In this document: positions 15,539 to 24,360 of the stretch, in pieces
Layout of the letters: each line of letters starts with the position of its first letter
How positions within the stretch are numbered: position 1 is the stretch's first letter
Source of the DNA: Microcosmobacter mediterraneus
GTDB taxonomy: Bacteria; Bacteroidota; Bacteroidia; Flavobacteriales; Flavobacteriaceae
DNA length: 64,000 nucleotides
Direction of reading: 5' to 3'
NCBI RefSeq assembly: GCF_031846265.1
Contig: NZ_JAVRIA010000004.1
Coordinates: forward strand, 62,001-126,000
The notes under the pieces: model-generated
Database searches by the model: none
Told to the model about the DNA's origin: nothing
Seen by the model: only the letters and a program-made list of their open reading frames with translations
Position numbers and translations under genes: made by a program

Positions 15539-17020
15539 CTAGTACTTAGCTGATTTTCCTTTAGATAGAGAGTTTTTAATAAAGATTCTAAGGTCGTCAT
15601 TTGCTTTGATGAGATCTTCGTTTCTTAGGTACATCATGTGACCACTTCGGTAACCTTTAAAAGTAAAACGATCTTTCATTTTACCACTAGGATCTACTTG
15701 CCACATGGTGTATTTGGCATTAAAATAAGTAGTTGCACCATCATAATAACCAGATTGCACTAAAACCTTTAAATACGGATTCTGAGCCATGGCCTGTCTT
15801 AAATTATCACGAGTATTATCGTTAGATCTATCCCAATTACCAACATTACCAAATACATTATACTTTACATCTGTTTTAAAGTTTAATTCATTTTGTATGT
15901 AATAATTTATTGCTGGAGTAAACGAATGTAACCATGAGGTAAGCTCTGCGCTATAATCTGGACTTGTTCCTGTTTCTACCTTGTCAATACCTAAATAGCG
16001 TGAATCTAATCGACCTATAGTTTGTCCAGTTTTATCTCTTAATAATTCCTTCCAAAAGAAACGATTAGGTACATCTAAGTTTTGCTGTGAAATTACTTTT
16101 TCAGATAATCCCGAATAATAACTCATTTGTTTAGCAATTGCTTTTTTTTCTGCTTCTGAAATAAAACCTCCTTTTGAAATTGCTGGGATGAGTTGATTAA
16201 TTGCGAAGTCTTCAGCTTCAGGAAGTATATCTAGTAAGTCTTTGTTCTGAAGCGTAGCAGGTAGCATCTTATGATACCAAGCAGCAGCTGTATAATATGG
16301 CAAGTTTAATGCAGACGATACTGGTCCGCCAACACGTAGTACTTTGTAGTCGGCAGGAGATACCATAATAACACCATTTAAATACATCCACTGACTGTTT
16401 TGTAGCTCTAAGGATAAACCCATAACACGAGTGCCACCATAACTTTCGCCTATAATATATTTAGGTGATTCCCAACGGTTGTGTCTGGTTACAAACGTAT
16501 TCATCCATTCTGCTAGATATTTTACATCAGCATTAATACCAAAAAAATCCTTGTCGTTAGCGTACTCACCATCATTGTTTTTTACACGTCTAGAATAACC
16601 AGTGTTTACAGGATTTATAAATACAATATCTGCAATATCTAATATGGAGTTAGGATTGTCTTTTACACCATAAGGTTGTATTGGATAGCCTTCATCATCA
16701 ATCTTTAATACTTTAGGTCCTGTATAGGCAATATGCATCCAAACTGAAGCAGAACCAGGACCTCCATTAAATGAAAATACTAAAGGACGTTTAGGGCCTT
16801 TGTTAGTATTACTGCGTTTGTAATAGGTATAGTATAATGATGCGGTTACTATATCATCTTTATTCCAAACAGGTTGCATACCTGTTTCTGCTGTATATGT
16901 AATTGAAACACCTTTAATAGTTACTGAGTGGTTGGTAATAACCATTGTGTCTACAGGAAGTTTTCGTTTTTGAGCATAACTGAGTCCAAAAACAAAAAGC
17001 AGTAAAATATATTTGTACAT
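15539..17020 (-). CDS. S10-family serine carboxypeptidase-like protein, exported
   Basis: 493 residues. A short signal peptide (MYKYILLLFVFGLSYAQ) directs export. The oxyanion segment is LVFSFNGGPGSASVWMH, the nucleophile motif is YIIGESYGGTRV (Ser about 191), and the C-terminal VQSGYYDGATTYF and YRSGHMMYLR carry the expected Asp and His. The family removes C-terminal residues at acidic pH in eukaryotes; bacterial members of this type are poorly characterised. It lies directly upstream of the glycosyltransferase. Confidence 0.88.
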   Translation of the reverse strand: MYKYILLLFVFGLSYAQKRKLPVDTMVITNHSVTIKGVSITYTAETGMQPVWNKDDIVTASLYYTYYKRSNTNKGPKRPLVFSFNGGPGSASVWMHIAYTGPKVLKIDDEGYPIQPYGVKDNPNSILDIADIVFINPVNTGYSRRVKNNDGEYANDKDFFGINADVKYLAEWMNTFVTRHNRWESPKYIIGESYGGTRVMGLSLELQNSQWMYLNGVIMVSPADYKVLRVGGPVSSALNLPYYTAAAWYHKMLPATLQNKDLLDILPEAEDFAINQLIPAISKGGFISEAEKKAIAKQMSYYSGLSEKVISQQNLDVPNRFFWKELLRDKTGQTIGRLDSRYLGIDKVETGTSPDYSAELTSWLHSFTPAINYYIQNELNFKTDVKYNVFGNVGNWDRSNDNTRDNLRQAMAQNPYLKVLVQSGYYDGATTYFNAKYTMWQVDPSGKMKDRFTFKGYRSGHMMYLRNEDLIKANDDLRIFIKNSLSKGKSAKY

Positions 17021-17072
17021 ATTTAGAATAAATCAATTATTAAAATCTAAAGATAGGAAGAAAAACTAAGAG

Positions 17073-17846
17073 TTAAAATCCTTCAAAAACACCCAATCCA
17101 AAGAGAGCAAAATCGTATTTTACAGGATCCTTAGGGTCAAGTTTTCGTAAACTATTATCAAGTTCAGTAAGAGCTTTTGCATCATTTTGTTTTCGGTTTA
17201 GTAAGCCTAGTTTTCGAGCTACATTACCTGAATGTACATCTAAAGGACAAGAGAGTTGTGAAGGTGATAGAGTATTCCAAATCCCAAAATCTACACCAGC
17301 ATTATCATTACGTACCATCCAACGTAAAAACATATTGATACGTTTAGCAGCGGAACCTTTAAGAGGATCGCTTACATGTTTTTGTGTACGTGCTAAATGT
17401 TTAACTTCAAAAAACCTTTGTTTAAAATAATGAATAGCCTCTTGTGTAGAATCTGATGTTGTGTTTTTAGTAAAAATTCTTTCTAGACCATTATGTTTGT
17501 TATATATGTGCTTTAAACTTGTGATAAATTGTTTAGCATCAATGTCATTAAAGGTTCTATGAACAAAACCATTTAATTGGTTGAGATCATTTTTAGTATG
17601 CTGCATCACAAACTCATAAGGTGTGTTATCTAATCGTTCCATCAGCTTTGTGGCATTATTAATAATGCTTTTACGATTTCCCCAAGCAATAGTTGCTGTT
17701 AAAAATCCAGCAATTTCAATATCCTCTTTTTTAGTGAAGCGATGTGGTATTTGTATTGGATCACTCTCAATAAATTTTGGGTTATTGTATAGTACTACTT
17801 TACTGTCTAAAAAGTCTATTAATTGTGTTTTGGTAAGTTTTGGCAA
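17073..17846 (-). CDS. TIGR02757/DUF2400 family protein
   Basis: 257 residues with the family landmarks FIESDPIQIPHRFTKKEDIEIAGFLTATIAWGNRKSI, KRINMFLRWMVR and LDVHSGNVARKLGLLNRKQND. The helical LDVHSGNVARKLG region is reminiscent of DNA-glycosylase helix-hairpin-helix proteins, but the function is not established. The start codon is TTG: an in-frame stop lies three codons upstream and no ATG is available before the conserved region. A -7 box sits 15 bases upstream. Confidence 0.85.
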   Translation of the reverse strand: MPKLTKTQLIDFLDSKVVLYNNPKFIESDPIQIPHRFTKKEDIEIAGFLTATIAWGNRKSIINNATKLMERLDNTPYEFVMQHTKNDLNQLNGFVHRTFNDIDAKQFITSLKHIYNKHNGLERIFTKNTTSDSTQEAIHYFKQRFFEVKHLARTQKHVSDPLKGSAAKRINMFLRWMVRNDNAGVDFGIWNTLSPSQLSCPLDVHSGNVARKLGLLNRKQNDAKALTELDNSLRKLDPKDPVKYDFALFGLGVFEGF

Positions 17847-17861
17847 GACCTAAAATTTGAG

Positions 17862-17869
17862 CAAAACTA
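17862..17869 (-). promoter_or_regulatory. -7 box TAGTTTTG for the TIGR02757 gene
   Basis: Exact TAnnTTTG match on the minus strand, 15 bases before the TTG start, giving a very short leader and supporting that start. Confidence 0.5.
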
Positions 17870-18005
17870 AGTATAACTTTTAGATTAATATTTTTTTGAT
17901 GGTCTTTATGTTCTAATTTTAAAACGATAACTTAGCTAAAGAGATATTAAATTTAAATTATTAGGATACTGATAATTATAAAAATTAATTGATATTTAAC
18001 ATTCA

Positions 18006-18644
18006 ATGGAAGCAGGAAAAAAAGGGATATCTTATAAAATTAAATGGTTTTCTAATATCGTCAATAATGGCCTGTTTTGGCATGGAGTGCGTAATACTTT
18101 AGCAAAAATCGGATTAGATTTTATGCCCTATTTTTGGGAATTAGGTTCAACAGATATTGTTCCACCTAAAATTAGGGATGACGAATCTAAATATAAGCTG
18201 TATACTTTTAAGAAAGAAGAAATACTTTATGTTAAAAAAAATATTATTGGTATTGACCATAAAGATTTATTAAACGATTTAAATAATGGAGATACTTGTT
18301 TAGGTATAAAGAAAAATGAAGATATTTGTATCTATTCTTTTATAAGGCATAAATCTTTTTCTTTTAGAGGTAGAAAATTTGAGATTAAACCTATTGAAGG
18401 TTATGTGCATAATACTTATACATTTGAAGCTTATAGAGGTCTAAATTTAGCTCCTTATCTGCGTTATCAAAGTTATCAGCATCTTAAAGATAAAGGCGTT
18501 GTGAAATTTTATAGCATTAGTGAATTTTTTAACAAGCCTACATTAAAATATAAAAAGAAACTCAACGTAAAACGATTAAAACTCTATCTGAGCATAATTA
18601 TTTTTAAAACTTGGAGTTTTAACTTTACCTTAAAAACGTATTAA
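18006..18644 (+). CDS. GNAT-like acyltransferase, paralogue A
   Basis: 212 residues. A family-specific N-terminal block (GLFWHGVRNTLAKIGLDFMPYFW, about residues 22-46) precedes a GNAT-like core: IIGIDHKDLLNDLNNGDTCLGIK, a beta strand with SFSFRGRKFEI, then YTFEAYRGLNLAPYLRYQSY, where YRGxNLAP occupies the acetyl-CoA pyrophosphate-loop position but has Asn where R-x-x-G-x-G/A expects Gly/Ala. It ends FFNKPTLKYKKK. Two clear paralogues lie at 52.5 and 53.1 kb. Acyl transfer is inferred from the fold; substrate unknown. It appears to be a single gene convergent with the hydroxylase. Confidence 0.7.
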   Translation: MEAGKKGISYKIKWFSNIVNNGLFWHGVRNTLAKIGLDFMPYFWELGSTDIVPPKIRDDESKYKLYTFKKEEILYVKKNIIGIDHKDLLNDLNNGDTCLGIKKNEDICIYSFIRHKSFSFRGRKFEIKPIEGYVHNTYTFEAYRGLNLAPYLRYQSYQHLKDKGVVKFYSISEFFNKPTLKYKKKLNVKRLKLYLSIIIFKTWSFNFTLKTY

Positions 18645-18691
18645 TTTATTTACTGACTATAGAAATTTAATTAGGGTCTCAAACACAACAA

Positions 18692-19399
18692 TTATTTTCC
18701 TTCTTTAGAATTTTTTCTATTTTGATTTAAATTAGCTACGTTTTTAAGAACTTTATTAATTCGTATTTTTTTTAAAAGAAAATATGCAATAAATTTATTA
18801 ATAAAGTTAGGTATAAAAGGAAGAGGCCTAAGAAGATCAATGATTAGAATAGCTCTTTCTTTATCAGAATTATTGATCACCTCATGATCCCATGTGTCGT
18901 CAAAAAGTATACTTTCTTTTTCTTTCCAATGATATATTTTATCCTTTATTCTTATGCTAGGAGGTGAATTTTTAGGTACCTGAAGTCCTAAATGATACCT
19001 AAGATATCCTCTGTAAGGACCATGATGTGCAGGTATAGATTTCCCAGGTTCTAATACAGAAAAAAACACTTTATAAGCATTAGGTATAGTGTTAAGTAAT
19101 TCAGTTGTTTTTGGGCAAAGCTCTTTAGCAAGATCTGGTGTTTTGCCAGAATAGTTTAACAAAAACACCTTCCATTTTAATTTTTCTTCCACCTTAGCTG
19201 AAATAGCATATGATCTTTGGTCTACTTCATGGTAGGCTGGAATTTCAAAATGTTTATTTACATTTTCAAATTCAGTTTTAACAGAATTAAAATTTTCTTC
19301 AATAACAGATAGTTTTGGGAATGTTTTTTTTACATCAAAAAATACTGGTCTGTTTTGTCCACCATCATATTGTTTAATAATTAGGTTTCCAAATTTCAT
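18692..19399 (-). CDS. Aspartyl/asparaginyl beta-hydroxylase-domain protein (LpxO/AspH-like)
   Basis: A 235-residue Fe(II)/2-oxoglutarate dioxygenase of the AspH/LpxO family. The core reads SIPAHHGPYRGYLRYHLGLQ (first iron His, 2-oxoglutarate contacts), then ESILFDDTWDHEVINNSD (second iron His) and RAILIIDLLRPLP. A hydrophobic, basic C-terminal tail (about 205-225) could associate with the membrane, as in LpxO, which hydroxylates lipid A acyl chains. Substrate could equally be a peptide or another lipid. I start at MKFGNL; eleven further in-frame codons upstream are not family-like. No iron ligand appears missing. Confidence 0.82.
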   Translation of the reverse strand: MKFGNLIIKQYDGGQNRPVFFDVKKTFPKLSVIEENFNSVKTEFENVNKHFEIPAYHEVDQRSYAISAKVEEKLKWKVFLLNYSGKTPDLAKELCPKTTELLNTIPNAYKVFFSVLEPGKSIPAHHGPYRGYLRYHLGLQVPKNSPPSIRIKDKIYHWKEKESILFDDTWDHEVINNSDKERAILIIDLLRPLPFIPNFINKFIAYFLLKKIRINKVLKNVANLNQNRKNSKEGK

Positions 19400-19432
19400 T
19401 ATGTAATTTATTGTAATTGCACGAAAGTTCAT

Positions 19433-19743
19433 ATAAGGACTAAATGTTTTTAATTAACTAAAATAATTTGAGACCAAAACATGAATTTAGAAAACTTAAT
19501 ACATGTTTCTTTAATATTTGGATGAAGTATATAAAATAATCTTTAAAGTCCAGAAAATGATATTAAATTGAACTTAAGATATATAATTACTATATTTCTT
19601 ATTAGAAGGTTTTAAAATTAATATTTAGAGATCCTTGGTGATTATATATTCAGAATTTCTTTAAATTCTTATATCACCTTTGTCAAATTAAATAAGATTC
19701 ATAATTCTTATATTCGCAAAGCACAGAATTATTCCATAAAGCT
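19433..19743. other. Gene-free AT-rich intergenic region
   Basis: About 310 bases between divergent genes with no supportable frame. It has a weak inverted repeat GGTGAT (19637-19642) / ATCACC (19673-19678) and near-miss -7 boxes, for example TATATTCG close to the downstream gene. Nothing firmer is visible. Confidence 0.5.
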
Positions 19744-20604
19744 ATGAAGCATTGGTTTAAAAACCTTCTAAAAGATAAATTTCTAGTATTTAAAGTAAGA
19801 GATCGATGGTCTGCGTCAGTGCAGATTTCTCAACGAAAACTTTACCTAAAGTATCAAGAGCAATTAAAAACAAATACATTATCTACAATTTCAGAAACAG
19901 GTTTTAGAGTTTTTTCTCAATTTGAGGAAGATGGTATGTTGTTGTTTGTGTTTTCAGTTTTAGGAATGCCACATAAAACCTTTGTGGAAATTGGATCTGA
20001 TGATGGTATAAACAGCAACTCAGCTAATCTATATTTTAATTTTGGATGGCATGGATTATTTATTGATGGTAATTCTAAAAGTATAAAACGTGGCCGAAAA
20101 TTCTTTAGTAAATATCCACATCCTTGGTTTTATAAACCAAAATTTGAGAATGCTATTGTAACTAAAGATAATATCAACGATCTTATTAATTCTAATGGAT
20201 TTAATGGCGATATTGGTCTGTTATCAATTGATATTGATGGTAATGATTACTGGATTTGGGAGGCGATTGATGCCATAACGCCACAGGTAGTTATTATTGA
20301 AACTCACAGAGAATTTGGTTTAAAGAATATTGTGGTTCCTTATGATGCTAATTATACGTATCCTGGCAAGCATCCTTTATATAATGGTGCTTCACCTGTT
20401 GCAATGGTTAACCTCGCCAAGAAAAAAGGGTATCGTTTAGTTGGTGCAAATGCTCTTGGCTTTAATTTTATTTTTATTAAAAACGGATTGGCTGATGATG
20501 CTATTCCTGAAGTTTCTGTAGCATCTGTTTTAACGCATCCTTCTGTTGCAGAGAGCCAAAAAGGATTTGATGATATTAAGGATTGGGATTATATTGAGGG
20601 TTAG
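19744..20604 (+). CDS. Methyltransferase-fold (FkbM-like) protein
   Basis: 286 residues. KTFVEIGSDDGINSNSANLYF (about residues 79-99) matches the SAM-binding motif I of class I methyltransferases, followed by GWHGLFIDGNSKSIKRGRK (motif II) and GLLSIDIDGNDYWIWEAI, a D-I-D-G-N-D segment typical of FkbM-like proteins. VVIIETHREFG follows. Such proteins usually O-methylate sugars or glycans, but the acceptor is unknown here. No signal peptide. Downstream, the reductase-like gene begins after about 50 bases. Confidence 0.75.
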   Translation: MKHWFKNLLKDKFLVFKVRDRWSASVQISQRKLYLKYQEQLKTNTLSTISETGFRVFSQFEEDGMLLFVFSVLGMPHKTFVEIGSDDGINSNSANLYFNFGWHGLFIDGNSKSIKRGRKFFSKYPHPWFYKPKFENAIVTKDNINDLINSNGFNGDIGLLSIDIDGNDYWIWEAIDAITPQVVIIETHREFGLKNIVVPYDANYTYPGKHPLYNGASPVAMVNLAKKKGYRLVGANALGFNFIFIKNGLADDAIPEVSVASVLTHPSVAESQKGFDDIKDWDYIEG

Positions 20605-20656
20605 TGTGTAAATGCTAATTTTTCTTATCTTGAGGTGTATTAACAATAACAATCTA

Positions 20657-21826
20657 ATGAGCACTAAAAAATCACGTCGCGAGTTCCTAATAACAAGTTT
20701 AAAAGCCAGTTTAGCAGTGCCTTTATTGTCTTCTGGATTATATGCTTGTAATTCTGCTACAAAGACTAAAACAGATGCTACAGAGAGTAAGTCTAAGAAA
20801 CTTAATATCCTTATACTAGGTGGTACCAGTTTTTTAGGGCCTCACCAAATTGCTTACGCTTTAGATCGTGGACATTCTGTTTCTATTTTTACAAGAGGTA
20901 AAACAATACCCAAGGTTAGAACAGAAGTGTTTGATAAGGTAGAACATCTTATAGGTGATAGAAACGATAACTTAAAAGCTTTAGAAAACCGCAAATGGGA
21001 TGCTGTAATAGATAATTCTGGGAGACAGGTTGATTGGACTAGGAAAACTGCTGAACTCCTAAAGGATAATTGTGAATTATATATGTATACCTCTTCTGTT
21101 GGTGTATATTATCCTTATGTAAAAGAACGTTATACAGAAAGTGATTCTGTTGTGCTAAAAGTACCAGAAGATGCCACAGAGATTGAGCGTTACGAGTATG
21201 ATTATGGTGTTATGAAAGCCAACTCAGAGTTGGTTGCAGCTGAGCATTTTGGAAATGATAGAACTATTGTGGTACGACCAACGTATATGATTGGTCCTGG
21301 TGATAGAACAGATCGTTTTATGCATTGGCCAATACGCTTAAGTCAGCCTGGTGAAGTATTGGTTCCAGGAAAATCTAATGATGCTGTGCAATATATAGAT
21401 ATTAGAGATGCTGCTGAATTTATGATTCGCTTGTTAGAAGACAAAAAATCTGGTATATACAACGCTACTGGCCCAAAACAGTCCCAAAACATACTCGATT
21501 TTGTAAAGGAAGCAAATACTGCTTTTAATATAGATCATAACTATGTTTCTATAGATGATTATGAATTTTTAGAGAAAAATGAAATTTATTTCAGTATTCC
21601 TTGGATAATGCCAACTCCAGATCATTTAGGCTCAGCAGGTATGAGTACTGAAAAGGTGATAAATAACGGAATGACCTATAGATTTTTAAAGCAGACAGTT
21701 AAGGATACTCATGATTGGTGGAATTCTGACGCTGTAGATGCTAAAAGAAGAGATGATTATATGGCTAATGCTGATACATTGCTCAATAAAGAAGCAAAGT
21801 TGTTAGATGCTTGGAAAAAACGTTGA
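20657..21826 (+). CDS. NAD-dependent epimerase/dehydratase-family lipoprotein, Tat-exported
   Basis: 389 residues. The N-terminus has a twin-arginine motif SRREFL, a hydrophobic stretch and a lipobox-like LYAC, so export by Tat and lipidation are likely. The mature part opens with LNILILGGTSFLGPHQIAYALDRGHSV (NAD(P)-binding fold of extended SDRs) and keeps YDYGVMKANSE in the YxxxK position. Exported members of this group in Bacteroidota are annotated as epimerases or isoflavone-reductase-like proteins without known substrate. Start at MSTKKS rather than 15 codons upstream, because the Tat motif must be N-terminal. Confidence 0.85.
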   Translation: MSTKKSRREFLITSLKASLAVPLLSSGLYACNSATKTKTDATESKSKKLNILILGGTSFLGPHQIAYALDRGHSVSIFTRGKTIPKVRTEVFDKVEHLIGDRNDNLKALENRKWDAVIDNSGRQVDWTRKTAELLKDNCELYMYTSSVGVYYPYVKERYTESDSVVLKVPEDATEIERYEYDYGVMKANSELVAAEHFGNDRTIVVRPTYMIGPGDRTDRFMHWPIRLSQPGEVLVPGKSNDAVQYIDIRDAAEFMIRLLEDKKSGIYNATGPKQSQNILDFVKEANTAFNIDHNYVSIDDYEFLEKNEIYFSIPWIMPTPDHLGSAGMSTEKVINNGMTYRFLKQTVKDTHDWWNSDAVDAKRRDDYMANADTLLNKEAKLLDAWKKR

Positions 21827-21829
21827 TTA

Positions 21830-22210
21830 CTAGCTTTCAAAACTCCTAAAACTTCCATCGGAATAGAAAATTACGATACGTTCAATTGCTTTATCACTAG
21901 ATAATGGCTTAGAGGTCTTTATTTGAGATAATTTAGGTTGTGAAGATTTAAGTTGAGGTTTTTGAATGGTGTCATGTTTTGGCTGTGAAGGAAAATGACC
22001 TTTGCCATTCATAAGCCAATACAATTCAACTTCAGGATAGGAGGAAAGTACCTTCATAACAAAGTCTAAACTTGGCTTATTTCTGCCACTCAAAATATGT
22101 GAAATTGAAGAACGTTGTACACCGATTTTTTCAGCAAATGACGATGCGCTTTCACCGTAAAAATCAATGACTTTTTGTAAACGTTTTATAAAATCTTCGG
22201 TGTTTATCAT
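21830..22210 (-). CDS. XRE-family HTH transcriptional regulator
   Basis: 126 residues. An N-terminal helix-turn-helix of the lambda-repressor type spans about residues 8-60 (FIKRLQKVIDFYGESASSFAEKIG, VQRSSISHILSGRNKPS, LDFVMKVL), then YWLMNGKGHFP, a phrase common in flavobacterial XRE proteins, and a Gln/Ser/Lys-rich tail ending ERIVIFYSDGSFRSFES. The true start is MINTED; fifteen upstream codons fall in the promoter. It is divergent from the M14 peptidase, and a TGTTTA/TAAACA dyad spans its start codon, suggesting autoregulation. Confidence 0.9.
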   Translation of the reverse strand: MINTEDFIKRLQKVIDFYGESASSFAEKIGVQRSSISHILSGRNKPSLDFVMKVLSSYPEVELYWLMNGKGHFPSQPKHDTIQKPQLKSSQPKLSQIKTSKPLSSDKAIERIVIFYSDGSFRSFES

Positions 22211-22218
22211 TGTAAACA
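22201..22218. promoter_or_regulatory. Operator-like dyad over the XRE start codon
   Basis: TGTTTA and TAAACA form a perfect inverted repeat with a 6-base spacer that contains the XRE start codon. The half-site matches the one in the three neighbouring promoter copies. Confidence 0.5.
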
Positions 22219-22240
22219 GATGAATTTTAGTTTTGAGTGT

Positions 22241-22254
22241 TACAAAAGTAAACA
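22241..22254 (-). promoter_or_regulatory. TGTTTACTTTTGTA: XRE promoter/operator
   Basis: Minus-strand copy of the 14-mer TGTTTACnTTTGTA. It contains the -7 box TACTTTTG (22243-22250), 32 bases before the XRE ATG. Confidence 0.6.
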
Positions 22255-22461
22255 ATGTAGGTCTAATAGTGGTAATAAGCTGTGTTAAAGTTATTTATTA
22301 TTTAAATATAAACTTTATTTAATTTATATTAAATTACTGAATTACAACAATATATTATAAAAATATAATTTTTATTATTTAATTTTCAATTGTATTGGGC
22401 TTGTAATCAATAAGAGGTGGTTATTTTGATTACAATTGTAATTAAATATACGTATCATAGC

Positions 22462-22475
22462 TGTTTACATTTGTA
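22462..22475 (+). promoter_or_regulatory. TGTTTACATTTGTA: operator-like copy upstream of the M14 gene
   Basis: Plus-strand copy of TGTTTACnTTTGTA, extending to the dyad TTTACA-TT-TGTAAA. It contains a second -7 match TACATTTG. Confidence 0.55.
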
Positions 22476-22485
22476 AATTATCAAA

Positions 22486-22499
22486 TGTTTACCTTTGTA
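22486..22499 (+). promoter_or_regulatory. TGTTTACCTTTGTA: M14 promoter/operator
   Basis: Second plus-strand copy of the 14-mer, 24 bases after the first. Its -7 box TACCTTTG (22490-22497) lies 17 bases before the M14 ATG at 22515, ruling out an upstream in-frame ATG inside the box region. Confidence 0.6.
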
Positions 22500-22514
22500 G
22501 TCTATCGCATTTTA

Positions 22515-23651
22515 ATGAACGCAAATTTTCTACAATCTACCTTCAATAATCACTATCAAAAGCAGCTGTCTCATCGCTATATTTGTAATGATCATATCAT
22601 TCCGATTTTAGAAAAATTACCAGCTGATTTTTCATGTTTAGAAATTGGTCGTTCAGTAAAAGATGAGCCTATTTTTTCGGTTCGTTTTGGTTCAGGATCG
22701 TTAAAAATTTTGATGTGGTCACAAATGCACGGAAATGAAAGTACTACTACCAAGGCTATTTTTGACCTATTTTCTGTTATTTCAAGTAATAAAAATGCGT
22801 TCAAATCTATATTACAAACTTGTGATATTACTATTATTCCAATATTAAATCCAGATGGCGCTAGAGTTTACACACGTGTTAATGCTAATGCTATTGATTT
22901 AAATAGAGATGCTAAAGATTTTTCTCAACCTGAAAGTAAAGTATTAAGGCAAGTTTTTGATACGCTTAAACCAGATTTCTGCTTTAATCTTCATGGACAG
23001 CGTACTATTTTTAGTGTAACCAATAAAAACTCTGCTACATTATCCTTTTTAGCACCAGCAGAAGATAAGAAACGATCAGTTACAAAGACTAGAATCGTAG
23101 CTATGTCTATTATTGCTAATATTTATAAGTACCATAATTACCAATTAGAAGATCAAATAGGTAGGTATGACGATACTTATAATGACAATTGTGTAGGTGA
23201 TACTTTTCAGAGCTTGGGAGTACCAACTGTATTATTTGAAGCAGGACATTTTAAAAACGATTACGTTAGAGAAAAGACACGTCAGTTTATTTTTGAATCG
23301 TTATGTGTAGCGCTCCAAGAAATTTCTAAAGGTATAGATACCTCAGTTTATAAAGATTATTTTAAAATTCCTGAAAACGAAAAATTCAGGTATGATGTTA
23401 TTATTAAAAATACAAGTTTAAATGGTGAAGTAACATCTATTGCTATTCAGTATGTTGAACAATTGCATAAGAATAAGGTGCAATTTATACCACAAGTTGT
23501 AGATTTAGATATAGGAAGTCAATACAAAGGTCATTTTGAAATTGATGCAAAAGGTAATACAGTTTTAACTCATGAAAGTAAATCATTATTTCAAGGATAC
23601 GAAAACGATTTCGTGTTGATAAATAATGAAAAATATGCATTAAAAGCTTAA
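22515..23651 (+). CDS. M14-family zinc carboxypeptidase-like protein
   Basis: 378 residues, no signal peptide, hence cytoplasmic. Zinc-site motif LMWSQMHGNESTTTKA supplies the first His and Glu. IIPILNPDGARVYTRVNANAIDLNRDAKD has the substrate-binding Asn-Arg, FCFNLHGQRT holds the third zinc ligand, and VLFEAGHF carries the catalytic Glu position. A beta-rich C-terminal domain of about 100 residues follows. It probably trims peptides or peptidoglycan-derived peptides. Start at MNANFL. It is divergent from the XRE gene and shares its putative operators, suggesting control by that repressor. Confidence 0.88.
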   Translation: MNANFLQSTFNNHYQKQLSHRYICNDHIIPILEKLPADFSCLEIGRSVKDEPIFSVRFGSGSLKILMWSQMHGNESTTTKAIFDLFSVISSNKNAFKSILQTCDITIIPILNPDGARVYTRVNANAIDLNRDAKDFSQPESKVLRQVFDTLKPDFCFNLHGQRTIFSVTNKNSATLSFLAPAEDKKRSVTKTRIVAMSIIANIYKYHNYQLEDQIGRYDDTYNDNCVGDTFQSLGVPTVLFEAGHFKNDYVREKTRQFIFESLCVALQEISKGIDTSVYKDYFKIPENEKFRYDVIIKNTSLNGEVTSIAIQYVEQLHKNKVQFIPQVVDLDIGSQYKGHFEIDAKGNTVLTHESKSLFQGYENDFVLINNEKYALKA

Positions 23652-23692
23652 AAAAGCTTTGATTTTATGAGTAATCTTTATTGAAATTGCTT

Positions 23693-23700
23693 TATTTTTG
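23693..23700 (+). promoter_or_regulatory. -7 box TATTTTTG for the Lrp/AsnC gene
   Basis: Exact TAnnTTTG match 26 bases before the ATG. No convincing -33 partner was identified. Confidence 0.55.
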
Positions 23701-23726
23701 CAATTAATTTAAAGATTCTTCAATTT

Positions 23727-24206
23727 ATGGCTAAGTTTAAATTAGATGATATTGACCATCAGATCCTTGATATGTTAATCGATAATACAAGGATTCCGTT
23801 TACAGATATAGCAAAAAAATTAGTGATTTCTGCTGGAACAGTACATGTACGAGTTAAAAAGATGGAAGAAGCAGGTATTATTAAAGGCTCATCGTTGACA
23901 TTAGATTATAAAAAATTAGGTTATTCATTTATAGCGTATGTTGGTGTTTTTTTGCAAAATACCTCTCAAACAAAATTTGTATTAGAACGAATTACAGAAA
24001 TTCCTTATGTAACTGTTGCACATATCACTACAGGTAAGTTTAATATTTTTTGTAAAATAAGAGCCCAAAACACAACACATGCTAAGAATATTATTTTTCA
24101 ATTAGACGATATTGAAGGTGTTTACAGAACAGAGACAATGATATCTTTAGAAGAGAGTATTAATGATAAGAAACGATTAATGCACACTATTTTCAACGAA
24201 CTATAA
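23727..24206 (+). CDS. Lrp/AsnC-family transcriptional regulator
   Basis: 159 residues. The N-terminal winged helix-turn-helix is LDDIDHQILDMLIDNTRIPFTDIAKKL, VISAGTVHVRVKKMEEAGIIKG. The C-terminal RAM effector-binding domain (about 65-150) has IAYVGVFLQNTSQ, VTVAHITTGKFNIFCKI and GVYRTETMISLEESI. Regulators of this type respond to amino acids or other small ligands; ligand unknown. It is monocistronic, with its own promoter and terminator, close to aroB and proline dehydrogenase, which may or may not be targets. Confidence 0.93.
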   Translation: MAKFKLDDIDHQILDMLIDNTRIPFTDIAKKLVISAGTVHVRVKKMEEAGIIKGSSLTLDYKKLGYSFIAYVGVFLQNTSQTKFVLERITEIPYVTVAHITTGKFNIFCKIRAQNTTHAKNIIFQLDDIEGVYRTETMISLEESINDKKRLMHTIFNEL

Positions 24207-24227
24207 CTATCTTAATATATTTAACTT

Positions 24228-24264
24228 AAAACCCTTTGTTAACAAAGTTTTCAAAGGTTTTTTT
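24228..24264 (+). terminator. Rho-independent terminator after the Lrp/AsnC gene
   Basis: AAAACCCTTTG pairs with CAAAGG plus T-run, with one bulged C and a 13-base loop, followed by about eight T residues. Confidence 0.75.
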
Positions 24265-24360
24265 TTATTTTAAAGTTATGCTCATGTGAAATAAGAAGAT
24301 GTTTTTAATTCTGAAAATAAAACAGTTCACAAGCTTTATTAACAAGAAGGTAAGAGTCTT

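Noticed and set aside
21830..22260. XRE regulator as sign of a prophage
   Set aside because: No integrase, phage structural gene or attachment repeat is nearby; its neighbour is a peptidase.
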